A DNA stretch of 64,000 nucleotides, from the NCBI RefSeq assembly GCF_039543525.1, contig NZ_BAABJX010000065.1, positions 62,001 through 126,000 on the forward strand, written 5' to 3'. The DNA comes from Algivirga pacifica. Its GTDB lineage: Bacteria; Bacteroidota; Bacteroidia; Cytophagales; Flammeovirgaceae. The position numbers and the translations under genes are program-made. A model generated the notes under the pieces. That model was not told the DNA's origin and did no database searches. It saw only the letters and a program-made list of their open reading frames with translations. Shown here piece after piece: positions 9,128 through 21,900 of this stretch (position 1 is its first letter; every line of letters begins with the position of its first letter).

Positions 9128-10120
9128 TCAATCTCTACCCAACAAATGAGATAACTCTGCCTCCAGTACCTCTTTATCGGGTAAATACAATTGATATTTA
9201 CTGACAAAAAGTTGATTGTCAATTCCTGCTGTTGCGTATTCTACTAAAATATCACTTTTATCTGCACCCATAACAATTCCTATTGGAGGATTGTCTCCCT
9301 CTGTGTTTTCCTCCATTCGAAAATAATTGAGATAAAGGTTCATCTGTCCAATATCCTGGTGACTCACTTTACCCGTTTTCAAATCAATCAGAACAAAACA
9401 TTTTAAAATCCTGTGATAGAACACCAAGTCTACATAGAAATGCGTATTATCAATCGTAATACGATATTGCTTACCAATAAAGGCAAACCCTTTTCCTAGC
9501 TCTAGAAGAAAATGTCCAAGCTTATCCGTTAACGCAGCCTCAATATCTTTTTCAAGTACAACCTCTTTATTAGGTAAATCCAGAAACTCAAAAACGTAAG
9601 GATCTTTCAATAAATCTTTAGGCTGAGCAGGTAAATGACCTTTTTTTGAAATCTCAATAACTTCTTGTTTGTTTTTACTTAGGGCAATACGTTCAAACAG
9701 TCCTGTATCTCTTTGACGTTTTAATTCCCTTACACTCCAGTTCTCATATTCACATTGCTTGAGATAGAAAGACCTGGCAGTATCATCAGAAATACTCAAC
9801 AACTCTGCATAATGAGACCAACTCAATTTTCCAGACAGTGTCTGGAAATTTGGATAACACTGATAAAGCTGTCGTATTTTGTACACAGTGCTCTTACTGA
9901 AACCTCTACCAAAATGAGTTTTGAGATCTTTTGCTAACTGGCTAATTAGTTCGGTTCCATATTCAGCACGTTGCATTCCGTGTTGCTCAAAATCAATAAT
10001 GTATTTACCTACTTTCCAATAAGTAGCGACTAATGTTTGATTGACCTGAGAAACTGCTTGTTTTTGCCCTTCTTTGAGAGTATTTGTGATATCCGAGAGT
10101 AAATGATGATATTCAACCAT
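9128..10120 (-). CDS. DUF1016 / YhcG-type PD-(D/E)XK nuclease
   Basis: A 330-residue protein. The N-terminal half (about 1-150) is the helical DUF1016_N region, with VNQTLVATYWKVGKYI, FGRGFSKSTVYKIRQLY and LSWSHYAELLSI. The C-terminal half (about 170-320) is a PD-(D/E)XK nuclease domain with FYVDLVFYHR and IDLKTGK supplying the Asp and Asp-x-Lys. Length and order match the family, which is often found in defence and mobile loci; the substrate is unsettled. It is the only gene between att1 and att2 and points opposite to the neighbouring fic, so it forms a single-gene att-bounded cassette. Confidence 0.85.
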   Translation of the reverse strand: MVEYHHLLSDITNTLKEGQKQAVSQVNQTLVATYWKVGKYIIDFEQHGMQRAEYGTELISQLAKDLKTHFGRGFSKSTVYKIRQLYQCYPNFQTLSGKLSWSHYAELLSISDDTARSFYLKQCEYENWSVRELKRQRDTGLFERIALSKNKQEVIEISKKGHLPAQPKDLLKDPYVFEFLDLPNKEVVLEKDIEAALTDKLGHFLLELGKGFAFIGKQYRITIDNTHFYVDLVFYHRILKCFVLIDLKTGKVSHQDIGQMNLYLNYFRMEENTEGDNPPIGIVMGADKSDILVEYATAGIDNQLFVSKYQLYLPDKEVLEAELSHLLGRD

Positions 10121-10389
10121 TGTATTGCTATTATTAATTCACTCCAAAGATATACGCTATGTTCAGTATAAACAATAAGAATATTTTGAGCATTTTAGCC
10201 GCTGAAAAATCATACTTTTAACCCCTTCAATTTTATGTCCCACGCTGATAAATGTGTGATAAATAACTTAAATAACAAGGTATATTGGTACACTTATCCT
10301 ATATCTACTAGAAGAATTTGAGGATAATACTGACAAAATTGACAGACTAGACGATAAACTCAATAAACTGAAAATCAAAACTTTATAAA

Positions 10390-10518
10390 AAAAGAAAAGG
10401 CCCCCATAGGAGACCTTATCTTACCACATACTAACCATGTATAACGGAAAGTAGTGAAAATTAGACTTTTACAAGATGTCGTGGGACACTTTTGGGACAG
10501 TTTTTTGGGGTGGATTTT
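10390..10518 (+). repeat. Attachment-site block att2 (129 bp)
   Basis: Second full copy of the 129-bp block. Core 10390-about 10442; left-arm words GTGGGACA at 10481 and TTGGGACA at 10492 are 11 bp apart. To its left, the 10121-10389 stretch has only one GTGGGACA word, on the opposite strand (10236-10243), and no phased array. The right end of the DUF1016 cassette is therefore eroded or different. Nothing else is seen in that stretch. Confidence 0.85.
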
Positions 10519-10529
10519 TTACATTAAAA

Positions 10530-10601
10530 TATAGTTTGCAGAGAAAAATACGCTGATTCACCGCATAATTTGCGGCGAATATCACTTATATTTACCGCAA
10601 A
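10530..10601 (+). promoter_or_regulatory. Operator region of the second Fic gene
   Basis: It contains the palindrome CCGCA-TAATT-TGCGG (10561-10575). TTTGCGG (10569-10575) also pairs with CCGCAAA (10595-10601) over a 19-bp spacer, so three half-sites of one type lie upstream of the ATG at 10612. A near-consensus -7 box TATATTTA overlaps the last spacer. The arrangement suggests autorepression through the C-terminal helix-turn-helix of the Fic protein. Confidence 0.5.
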
Positions 10602-10611
10602 CACTAATGCT

Positions 10612-11712
10612 ATGCCATACATATACCAACATAAAGACTGGCCCGACTTTCACTGGGACAAAGAGAAAATTATAGACTTATTATCAGCTATTCGTTATCA
10701 GCAAGGAAAGATTATTGGACGAATGGAAAGTCTTGGGTTTGATTTGAGAAGTGAAGCATCTCTGGAAATGCTTACAGGGGAGATTGTAAAGTCGCACGAA
10801 ATTGAAGGAGATATACTCGATCTTGAACAGGTCAGATCTTCTATTGCCAGAAGATTAGGCATGGATATACCAGGGCTACTTCCTAATGATAGACATATTG
10901 ATGGAATTGTAGAAATGATGATTGATGCTACGACCAACTATGATCAACCACTTACCAAAGAAAGGCTTTTTGGTTGGCATCATGCATTATTCCCTATGGG
11001 ATATAGTGGACCTTACAAGATTCAAACTGCACAATGGAGAACCGATAAAGATGGTCCCATGCAAGTTGTTTCTGGTGCTATGGGAAAAGAAAAAGTTCAT
11101 TTTGAAGCTCCCTCGTCAGAATCAATCGAAAAGGAAATGTTACAATTTCTAGATTGGGTAAACGATGATCAAAAAATAGATCCTATTCTTAAAGCAGCTG
11201 TTGCGCATCTATGGTTTATCACTATTCATCCTTTTGATGATGGAAACGGCCGTATTACAAGAGCTATCACGGACTTTTTATTGTCCAGAGCCGATCAAAG
11301 CAAGCAGCGTTTCTATTCCATGTCAGTACAAATTAGAAACGAAAGAAAACAGTATTACGAGATACTGGAAAAGACTCAAAAAGGTCGCCTGGATATCACC
11401 AACTGGATACTATGGTTCCTCACTTGTCTTCAGGAAACACTACATCAAAGTGAAATACTATTATTAAGAGTCATTCGGAAGGCCCATTTTTGGCAAAAAC
11501 ACCAAAATACTGCTTTGAATGAGCGACAAAGGAAAATGATCTTAAGATTACAAGGAGCGTTTTTTGGTAAGCTCAACACAAGTAAATGGGCAAAAATCTG
11601 TAAATGCTCACAAGACACGGCCCTAAGGGATATTAATGACCTTATCCAAAAAGGGATCATGGAGAAAGATGAAGGGAAAGGAAAAAATACAAACTATAAA
11701 CTCGTAGAGTAA
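10612..11712 (+). CDS. Fic family AMP-transferase with DUF4172 and C-terminal HTH (cassette copy)
   Basis: I place the start at the ATG of MPYIYQHKDWPDF (366 residues), which begins exactly at the DUF4172 motif. The 14 codons upstream lie in the operator palindromes. Class II inhibitory motif S61xxxEG66; Fic core HPFDDGNGR at 206-214; C-terminal winged helix (about 300-366, CKCSQDTALRDINDLIQKGI). It is a diverged paralogue of the Fic protein at 6989. Predicted role: AMPylation of an unknown target, self-inhibited by Glu65. It is the sole gene between att2 and att3, hence cargo of a small cassette. Confidence 0.87.
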   Translation: MPYIYQHKDWPDFHWDKEKIIDLLSAIRYQQGKIIGRMESLGFDLRSEASLEMLTGEIVKSHEIEGDILDLEQVRSSIARRLGMDIPGLLPNDRHIDGIVEMMIDATTNYDQPLTKERLFGWHHALFPMGYSGPYKIQTAQWRTDKDGPMQVVSGAMGKEKVHFEAPSSESIEKEMLQFLDWVNDDQKIDPILKAAVAHLWFITIHPFDDGNGRITRAITDFLLSRADQSKQRFYSMSVQIRNERKQYYEILEKTQKGRLDITNWILWFLTCLQETLHQSEILLLRVIRKAHFWQKHQNTALNERQRKMILRLQGAFFGKLNTSKWAKICKCSQDTALRDINDLIQKGIMEKDEGKGKNTNYKLVE

Positions 11713-11744
11713 ATTAACACCCTTTTCTAAGCTGAGCGCAATAG

Positions 11745-11914
11745 CCTTATTAAAATATTTCCTCAAAAATTTTAATAAGGCCATACCTACGTAAAAAATA
11801 TGGTCATTCTTTTTACTTAACCTTAGCGTTAATAAAATAATCCGAGGATTTATTGGAGCCTATGGGACATTCGTGGGACACTTTTTTAGGTTTTGTGAGA
11901 CATTCGTGCGACAC
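11745..11914 (+). repeat. Cassette right-end block R2 (fic terminator hairpin plus phased arm words)
   Basis: Homologous to 8703-8871. Hairpin arms CCTTATTAAAAT (11745-11756) and ATTTTAATAAGG (11769-11780) lie just downstream of the fic stop and probably terminate it. Four words GTGGGACA, GTGAGACA, GTGCGACA or ATGGGACA start at 11862, 11873, 11895 and 11906 with spacings 11, 22 and 11. The rest of 11713-12342 outside this block and att3 shows no gene. Confidence 0.7.
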
Positions 11915-12007
11915 ATCATAGCATTTTCACTCAAATTTTCACCTTCCAACCAATTACCTTTGAAAAAGGTGCAACTGCAACCACTTAATAGTCAGTCAAC
12001 TATGTAA

Positions 12008-12136
12008 AAAAGAAAAGGCCCCCATAGGAGACCTTATCTTACCACATACTAACCATGTATAACGGAAAGTAGTGAAAATTAGACTTTTACAAGATGTAGT
12101 GGGACACTTTTGGGACAGTTTTTGGGGGTGGATTTT
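12008..12136 (+). repeat. Attachment-site block att3, left end of the main element
   Basis: Third full copy of the 129-bp block, with left-arm words at 12099 (GTGGGACA) and 12110 (TTGGGACA). With the 53-bp core at 61763 it brackets 49.8 kb containing the integrase, and is therefore the probable left junction of the main integrated element. The bases from 12137 to 12342 hold no gene. Confidence 0.85.
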
Positions 12137-12342
12137 TTGATTGATGAACAGCAATTAACTTGGCCTATTCTCCACTCAAGTGTAGCAACTCCATGGTATT
12201 ATCGAAAATAAGCTATCTCACCCTCTCATAAATACGGAGATTAATTCTAAATAGTAATTTAGCGCTCTAACTTAACTAATTCCCCATTTTTTTGTTGCAA
12301 GTCCACCAAATACAATGTACGGCACACAAAAGCCAAGAAGAA

Positions 12343-12834
12343 TTATTTAATTCTTCTTATCCCTAAGATTCTTTCTACGTCATATGCTTTTACGTTTACT
12401 TCATTAGATTGATTTCCTCCAAGGATATATATCTTATTATTTTCTCTACCAGCAAAAAGGCCTACATGTCCTGGAGCATCAATTATGTCTGGACCAGGCT
12501 GCTCTCCTTTACCTCTGGTAAGAATCACAATATCATTTTGTGGTTCAGCGTTTTCTAATGTAATAGGAACACCTACTTTTAACCATGACCTAGCTCTTAA
12601 ACTCTTGGAACGTGGTAATCTCAACGCCCATGCTATATAATTAATAAACGCGGAGCACCAAGGAACGTGATCTCCTTCAGGCCATTTATTATCTAATTGT
12701 AGCATCGTCAAAATAAGTTCATTAGATGCTATACCAGGTACCTCTTTAATACCTACATGTCGAGTTGCTAAATCGTAAAGTGTCATTAAGTTTGGGTTTA
12801 GATTGTAATTACTCTGAGGAAAGTCTTCAAGCAA
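12343..12834 (-). CDS. CHAP-like (TIGR02594-type) peptidoglycan amidase/peptidase
   Basis: A 163-residue single-domain protein. LATRHVGIKEVPG (about 22-34) is the typical N-terminal motif. VPWCSAFINYIAW supplies the catalytic Cys and APGHVGLFAG the His, the Cys-His pair of the NlpC/P60-CHAP group. There is no signal peptide, so export or release would rely on lysis or a partner. It lies directly downstream of the giant 3227-residue gene, itself ending in a CHAP-like domain, and 0.2 kb inside att3. A -7 box TATATTTG lies 48 bp upstream. It could be an endolysin-like enzyme or a cell-wall toxin. Confidence 0.75.
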   Translation of the reverse strand: MLEDFPQSNYNLNPNLMTLYDLATRHVGIKEVPGIASNELILTMLQLDNKWPEGDHVPWCSAFINYIAWALRLPRSKSLRARSWLKVGVPITLENAEPQNDIVILTRGKGEQPGPDIIDAPGHVGLFAGRENNKIYILGGNQSNEVNVKAYDVERILGIRRIK

Positions 12835-12881
12835 TTAATTTCATAGTGTTAAACTCGATCATAACGGCTTGAATCAAACCT

Positions 12882-12889
12882 CAAATATA
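12882..12889 (-). promoter_or_regulatory. Bacteroidota -7 box TATATTTG
   Basis: On the minus strand TATATTTG fits TAnnTTTG and lies 48 bp before the ATG at 12834. The -33 element is weak. It suggests the CHAP-like gene has its own promoter and is not only read through from the giant gene. Confidence 0.4.
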
Positions 12890-12989
12890 GCTTTATTTTT
12901 AGAGTAAAAGATTAGGTAGTGTACCAGAATGAATATTTTAAAACAAAGTTTTCAATGAGCGAAAGCTCAGTTAACTGATACAAGTTATT

Positions 12990-15900
12990 CTAATCAATTT
13001 TTATTGCGGCATAAATTACGTTATCCCTATCGGCCTTTCTCCATGAATAATTAATAGTCTCGTTTTGGTGAGGTTTACCACCTAATGATCCCCAATATGC
13101 CCTTGGATATTTACCATGAGCAACTGCGCCCTCAACAACTACAACAACATGTCCGTGTTCACGTGGTGGATTATGTTGCTCTGACCTGAGTGCACCGATA
13201 ACTAGCCAACCTTCTTCAGCTTTTTTCTTTGCCTTCAGTCCATCTTTACCAAGCTTTATCCAAGCAGGTCCTTTGATCTGATCTACAATATTGTCTGCTT
13301 GACCTGTCAAGATTATTCCAAATTCTTTAGCTACAGCTTTCACAAATGCATTACAATCACCTTTATTAGTTTCCCAATGCTTTTCACATGCTAAGATAAC
13401 TTTTTGGCCATTGTTATCTGTAAAACTAATCGTCTCTTTCGTTTTATTTCTAAAGATCGTGGCAATCGTTAACAGTGGCCTATCTACTTTATTCTTCTCT
13501 TCACTATGATCATATAGCGTGATACTTAGCACAGGATATCCATTATCATAAACTTCAAATTTCTTGTCATATAGAAATTCCTCTTGATATTTTACAGAAT
13601 GAGTTTTACTAGCATCAAATTCCATTTGCTCAATTGGAATAACAGGAAGCTTGGCATTTCGTTCAACGTTCAGATCATGAGTATCTATCAACCATTTCGA
13701 AGTTACCTTATATGGTAAATTAAGACTGGCAAACAACTTGAATACTGATTCATGAAGGGATTCATTAAGTATCGAATTAAAAAAGGTTATATGCGGCGTA
13801 ACCCATGTGGAAAATACACTGCGATTAGTGACATACTGAAATCTTTTATTCTTTACGGCTGTATTACGATAAGCTTCGGCTTCAGATCTTATGGATCGGA
13901 TCTTGGATTTTTTGGGCTCTCCTAAAACATTAAAGTCTTTACTTGTTACCTTAACTTTCAGAACCTTTAAATTCGTTTCTGGTAGTCTTTCTACCGTTGT
14001 GAACACTTCAAATAATGGGGAACATTTGTGAGTTATAGTCCAGTTATCCGAATTGCTCTTTGTTAACTCAAAGTATTGATTTCCCTCAGTATTAGATTCA
14101 TACAGTTCTTCTGGTTTCGGTTTGGTAAGTTCATTATAAAGGTCAATAATGAAATCCTTATTATTACTTATATTTTTCTGTTTAGACGAAAACTTAATAG
14201 ACCAATAAGCTATAAAACCTTCAAAATCACGCACATCCGTTAATGGTGAAATGTGGTCAGACTCTCTTGTCGAAAGATATATGCGCAACACATCTCCTGG
14301 GAAATATTGACTTGCTGTTCCTTCATCATACTCTGTATCATCTATGTGCATAATATATGACCACTGTCCAATCTCACGCTTCCATACAACTTTATTTGTA
14401 TCTCCAAACTCTTGCTTTGCGTAATGTTTCTTTAAGTGTGGATTTGGTGGGAATTCACGATAAATACGTGGCCATTTATCCTCATCATCATTAGTGTGAT
14501 TCGTATTAATTTTAGGAAGATCAACTGGTTGAAGCAATTGAATCCATGTTGATTTTTCCACATCTTTTTCTCCTGATATATTATCAATGTCGAATTCGAG
14601 ATGTGTGATCTTTGGAGTAAAATCGAGTTCAATGAATTTACTACTTCCGATCTGATCAAACATAATCGTCCAACTCGGTACTCCATTTCTACAATCAAGT
14701 TTTGAGGAAACCAAATTATAGTCCGGTACTTGCGGTATTCCAACCAATAGACGGTATTCTTCAAGCTCTTTCAAGTAATCACTTTCCAATTCAACAGTTA
14801 TCATTCCATCATACTCATAGAAGTAATTCGCCTTCTCCAGAAGTATTTTCCTCAGTTCTTCCTGCATTTCGGGTGAAACGTTTGCATTCAGATTATCGAT
14901 GTTATCAACTCTGCCATGAAGCTCTTCCTCAACCAATATTTTTTTACTCTGTATAAGCTTTTCTATGTGAGATTTGATCTCTTCCCGTCTAAACCCTGAT
15001 AGACCTTCCGGAGTTAATAACTGGTCAATTTTTGCTAGAATTAATCGTAATCCCTGATCAAGATCAATCTTGCCATCGATAATGTTTCCTTTGTATGTCC
15101 CGTTCCACTTTTGCGTACTGTATGGAACCAACCCAAAATAGTTTTTACGACTCAATGGTTGCTTATTTGTAACCTCGAAGGTAAGCATGCTAGTGTCAAT
15201 GATATATGCAAACTTTTCCGTATTTTCGACCTTAGATTCCCCTGAACTCAACCCGATAGTATATCGTCCCTTACTTTCTTTTCTAAGAATATCATCAAGA
15301 TTTTTCCAAGTTGTACCTTCTTCTTTTCCCCTTAATGGCACTGTAAATCTTGTAGATTTAATTTCAGACACTCCCCAGACCTTATCTGCATCTGGAACTT
15401 GCACAAAGAAATCCTTCTCGGATTCGGATTCTCGACTAATCATGATCGAAGGTGCCAATACAGTACGTAAAGTCATAATTTCAGGGGTTTCAAACTCTAG
15501 TCCAAAATCTTCCGGCTCTGTTTTGTTTTTAACTAACTGATCCAATGCGTAATCAACCGCTTTACACATTTCTCTTCTTAGTTTATCTTCTGAAACAGAA
15601 AATCCTTCCATTGAAAAACGTATACGTTGATATATATTACCTTTCGAATCTTTCTCATTGATTTGATCCTGTATTAAAAGAAGCTTCTTAAGTGCTTCAT
15701 CAAAATTAATTTTCTCATACTTACCACCCTTCTCAAACACATTGATATTCAGCTTCCAAATTAATTTCCCATCTTTAACTTTATCTAGCCAATACGACAG
15801 TTTGATATATGGCCAGGAGCTTACAGGCTCCAACTTGTCAAAATATCGATGAATCAAAGTTAATGGTTCTCCAAGTGACGTTGCTCTGAACCCAAAAACA

Positions 15901-18900
15901 TCTCGTAACCCCACTTGGACGTTAAACTTTTTACCGACATGTTTATAACGATATGGTTGCGAATCACATTTCACCTCGCTAATTGGCGACACATGCTTGT
16001 AAATGAGTAATTCACTTCCAAAAGTCACATTCTTTTCAGGAACTGCGCTTTGCGGGGACTGAGGCATTATTGGTAACACCTCATCACTTGAAAGTAATGG
16101 TTCCCCATTTGCTTTGCTAACACTGTACTCTAATGGAAGGTATTGTTCAAACTTATCAGATTCAAACTCGTTATTTTGACGTTCTACATGTAACGCAAAA
16201 CAATGAGATGGAATTGTAGGCTGGTATTCAAGTACAGGAGTTTTAGAATCTACTTCCATTAACTCAGTAAAAAGGCTATGTGAACCTTTATCTAAAGCCT
16301 CAAACAGCGATGAATCACCAAGTGACATTTCATCAACCCTGATATAATTGGAATACGAAATAAATTCCGTATTTGGAGCAGCTTCAAATGAAAAAACAAG
16401 TTGGATCTGATCTTTTACGTCTAGTAAAACGGAATTGAATATTTCTGATTCACTAAAATCTGTAAGGAAATAACCACCATTATTCGTAACACTTGCTTCC
16501 CAAAGTATCCTAACAAAATCAATAATATTCGAAACACTCGCAGTGTAATTAATCGCATTATTCGTGAATAAATTCACTTGATCCATAATTACAGGAGGGT
16601 GTGTTTTAGGAGATAGATTTGTTTTCACAAGGTAAATCTCATTCTGATTCGAACCCGTAATAAGATCAATGTATTCCGTTGGTTTATTTTTTTCTTCCTT
16701 CTTGAAGTAACAATGAATATTTTTCACAAACCCTTGAGAAGTATGAACTCTATGAAGAAGATTTACAGCATCCATACTTGTATCTACGAATTCCAGTGAT
16801 TTAACCTTTTGCACTCCATCTACTGAAACTGTCTGAACTCTTGCAGAAAGCTCAACCTGAACAACTGCTCTATAATCTAATTTAATGTCCTGACCTCTAA
16901 TCTTCATAACGCTTCGATTTTCATTATCTGAAATCCTCAGATTGATGAACGCTTTATTACGACTTTGATCATTTCGTATCTGGACGGGGAGCTCAAAATA
17001 TCGTGTACTTTCTACTTTGATAGTACTATTAGATACAGGCAATACAACGGGTACGAGTTCAAAAGGATTAGAAATTTCACTTTTCAATACTGTATCCTTC
17101 AATTTATCGAGATTCAAATTAATCTTATCGTGTACCTCTTCCTTAAAACTATCTGCTCCAAACCCGAGAACATCGTCCTTCAGTGAAACGCTACCATGAC
17201 TATTAGTGAAAATTATATCTATATCTTCTTCAGGACCATCTACAATACCGTTAATTTTGTGCGTTTGCCCTAACAGATCGAAATAAGATTTTGTATCATC
17301 TGGATTTCCTAAAACATCCGTCAATCTCAATCCACTATTGTAAAAGTAATTCAACCTTCCAATAATTGCTCCCAATCGCTCGTCACTATTCAGTTTCCAA
17401 TCGCCATCTTCCTCAAGGAGTTTCTTGAGCTGAATTTTTGGATTTTCAATATCTTCATCTATCTTCTGCTCTATCAGATACTCCATATATGTTTCGAGAG
17501 TTACCAATCCGATAAACTTGAAATATTCTGCGATAACTAGATCTTCATTAAGGTCGTACTTGGTTTCTGCTAATTTCGGTCCATTATCCGATCGATCAAG
17601 GAATTGTGTGAAGTACTTATCAAATTGCTTATCGAGTGTGGCTAAATCCGATTCTGAATAATTGCCTTTATAAGTAAACTCCTTCTCATTACCTCCCTCA
17701 AGATTTAAAATTCCTTCCCAACGTAATGTAAAACTATCACTTTCAGGTATTGATTGATCTTTTCTTCGAACGCTCATGTGACGTGAAACTGGAATTGGAA
17801 TTGGTCGGAACGGGCATTTTCCACTATCCTCTGTACATTCGTCATTTTCAAGCAATTTCTGGAAAGCTTTGAATTCATTATTATCAAAGTCATACAGCAT
17901 GTGGTCAGTAAGCAACTTTTCATCTAGATTAGAACCATAACCAGAAAGTAATACCGGACGATACCTTATTTTAAATTCAACATTATCAGCATGTGGTCCC
18001 TCTAGGAAGTAAGCTCTCAAATGCTTGTAGTCCATTACCTTTTCCTCCATTTCACCTAGAGCATGTGTAAATACTGCCTCGAAAATGGGGGTAATGATAC
18101 GATCTTTCAATACATTTTTTGCTGCATACTCAAGTGCTCCTGTTTTTTCGTTATAGCAACAACCGAAGAAATTGATAGCGAATTGATGTATTAAGTAAGA
18201 CTCGGTTGTACCTCTCTGGCTTTCATCCACTGTAGTAATCGTAGGAATATAAATTACTGGAATATCAGTGATGTTAACAGATACTGGCTGTGTTAAATCA
18301 ATGGTAAACGGTCGCTCTCCATGCAATGCCAAAAGGTTATTACCTCCTTTGCCAAGAATATAATTAAATCGAACTCTACTATGGTACGAAAGCGTAACTC
18401 GAATACAAATTTTCTTTCTAAAAATTTTGAAGCAACTAATCGTAAAACGGACTCTAACACGCACAGACCCTTCTATATACATTGGAACCTCCTGAAGCTT
18501 ACCATTTATTACATATAGTGTAAGTCCAAATTCCACACGGAGAATCACGTGAACAGAAACTTTTGTAATTCTAAAGTTTATATAGCCGACCAATTCAGCA
18601 ATAGCACCAACTCGTCCTGCGAGAGCAAAATGATCTGGAAGAAACTGATCTAGCGCCCCCTCATCTGGTTTGAAAGCAAAAGCTCCTTCTAAAATTCCAT
18701 ATACGCTGATGCTGGCTCCAACATAAAATACTCCTTTATCTATATACCCCCCTAATCCAACTCTAAATGCCATTCCGGTTTGAAGAATTAAGCAGTCTTC
18801 AACTTCACTTTGATACTTTCCAAATAGACTTAAAGATGCAGTTCTCAACCGTGTAATGTAAAAGCCTACCCATCCAACAAATGGACGCAACTGCATCAGA

Positions 18901-21900
18901 CACGAACGAGACCAATCGCCACTTTTCCTTGGGTAACCAATATCTATTTTAAAGTCCCCATTAGTGAATATATCTACTCCTAAATTTGGAAGTGTCCAAG
19001 CAATCCCTCCAGCCTCAATATTTCTGAATTCCGGAGGTAGTTCAAACTCCAATGAATATACTCCTAGCTTATCTGATAGTTTTTTATAAAGAATATCAAA
19101 ATCTATAATTTTTTTGAGCTCTAAATGTATACCATAAAGGTCTGGATCATTGAAAACAAATTGCATATCAAATATCTTCCGCCATCCAGATGGAATAAAA
19201 TCATTAGAGCCAAGAAACCAATTTCTTTTAGGTTCATAGAAATCATTTACTGGATTTCCAGTGCTGCAAGGGTCTAGATTCGTACTAAAAACATCCAATG
19301 CTTTATTAATCAACGATTCCACTGTACGATCCATAGTCTCGACTTTTGGTCCGACACGTTGTCCTACTCCCAATACAAGGTTTCCTGGAGCCTCCACTGT
19401 TCCTTTTTTCGTTGCAGCAATGAACCATGCCAATTTTTTACGCGGTTGTGCATAAATGATCCCATTAAAATCAAAAGCATCTTTGGGAGGTAATTCAGTT
19501 GTATATATTTTCATGCGTGCGTTAACCAGGCGCATTAAATAAGATGTCCCTTCTCGAGCTTCAAATGTACAAAGATCGAATCTCTCAATCGACAATTGAA
19601 AGGGACCAAAGTCCACATTAACCCCTTTCTTACTAGGCCCATTCAATTTAAAACCAACTTCTAATCCTCCATCTTTAGTCCACCCAACAAGAAGCTCACC
19701 TTTCAACATTTTAAAGGCAGCCAAATCGCCCAATGTACCTAAATCAAAGTCAAATACCATCGACCACATAGATGAGCCATGTAATTCCTTACTGTAAACT
19801 GATGAGAAATCATAATCCAGTAAACCTGTTTTATCAATTTGGAATACCTGAAATCGATTGAATTTAATTGGAAAACTTCCAAGTAGTCCTTTTCCATTGA
19901 ACTTAATCTTTGGAAAAAACTGTAATTTCGACTCATCGAATTTAATATCTGGTAACACATCCTTTTTATCGAATTTTAATCCTATGTTTTTCAACAATAG
20001 ACTTTCGATATGTAAAAGATCTTTCATATTACCAATATTTTTCGAAAACTGAACATTAGCATCGAGGTCGAAACGATAAACATCAGAAGCTCCTTCAACA
20101 TTTGCGAAGCTTGCTTTGGTCAATACAAGAGTCTCGATAATGTCATTTTTTCCAAATTCCACCTTTATACCAGTATCCAAGTTGAATCGAAATATATTGC
20201 GACCGTAGCTGTCTGTTTGTATACTCCCATCCAAACGAAAAAGATTCTTTATTTTTCTTTCTGGATCTACATTTGGCAGGAGCTTACTTGCATTACTCAA
20301 TTCAACGCCCTCAAAAGTCACATCGTCTTCAAATAAATTATGAACTTTCACAAAAGCATATGAAATGAAATTTCGAAACTCCGAATTTTCAAATCGAATT
20401 AAAAGTTTAGACAATGCAAAACGATAGCTAATATCTCCACTACGACGAAAAAATTTATTGACCTCATCAAAGTCTAGCCCTCGGTCATCCCATGTACCGA
20501 CAACATCATAATCTATCAATCCATAAAATACAGTTGATTCAATGTCAATTTTTCCGTTGTTTACGTAGGTCTTATTGACAGGGATAGCCACATATTCAAA
20601 TCGAAGTGGGGTCTCCAACTTCAATTTTCCATCATTAATCTTATTATCATCTTGTTTTAGGTGTTGTGAAGATAATAATCCATCGAATTCAGTTGGCAAT
20701 AGTGAGCTATTTTCTATAGGTATATTTAGAATAAGAACTCCATTCCACCCTCGGTTGTGTCTGATCTCATCTTGTATATAACGATAATCCTCTTTAGTGT
20801 TTTCCTCTTTATACTTTTTATCAAACTTGTCAAACTCATTCTGTACAACCTCCTGAATTTTATTCAAGTCAATCAGTTTATTAGAAGCTCCGAAACTGCC
20901 GTAATTAGACCATTTAGAGGTATCGTTTATTAAATAATCTAATGTATGACGACTGTACTTAAATATAATAATACGATTATCGTCGACCAGATCTTCATCC
21001 TTTACATTTCCAAGATTGAGATCTACTCCAAAACCTTGTACATCGAAGAAAATATCAAAATTGACAATGAAATTATTGGCCTGCTTCAATAATTTCGGAG
21101 TAGTCACGAAAAATACATCTTCTCGGGCAATCGAAATACTGAAATCCGTGTCGATGTTCTTGATTGTGAACCGGGTCTTTGTTGCACTCTCTAATCCTTG
21201 ATTATCATCTGTCTTAATAAAATCCAAACGATTTGCTACTTTCGTGAAGCCTTGAGGAGTAATTACAGTAGAATCATCACTTTTCGGAACAAAACCAAAA
21301 AAATTAGAAGTGTCTAAACGCTTTCTTACCAAAAGATTTTCAATTTCCTCTAAGGATTTATTTCTACGAAAAGCAAGAGTTGGTATTAATGGAACAATAT
21401 ACTCTTGATCTCCTACATCACGCAGTCCTAACCTCCCTATTTGAATAGGAGCATATTCAGATTCGACTTTACCTTCGTTTTCAAGCGAATTTTCTTTTGT
21501 TGATAAATTTCGAAAATAGGGCGCATGCTCTGCATCAAGGTAGTGCTTTACAGCATTACTAAGCACCAGCACAGATGTCAATGAACCTTCGTGATCTTTT
21601 CCTAAATCGGTATCATTTTCATCGAACAATACCTTTGTATAGTCTCGAAATTCAAGTATACAAGCATCTACTCGCTCCGTTCCAGAATTCCCTAATAGCA
21701 TATACTTTCCGTTAGCCGTAGAGATCTTCAATTGCTCTCCTTCTAATGGGGAAAAGAAAAAATCCCTTCTCGATTTACTTTTCTTAGTATTTATGAACGT
21801 CAAACGACTCATCAATGCATGAGGCTCGTCCATTGTATACTGTATACCCATTTCATCTACAAAATCGGTTCTTGTTCCTGTAGGACAATTCATAAGGAGG

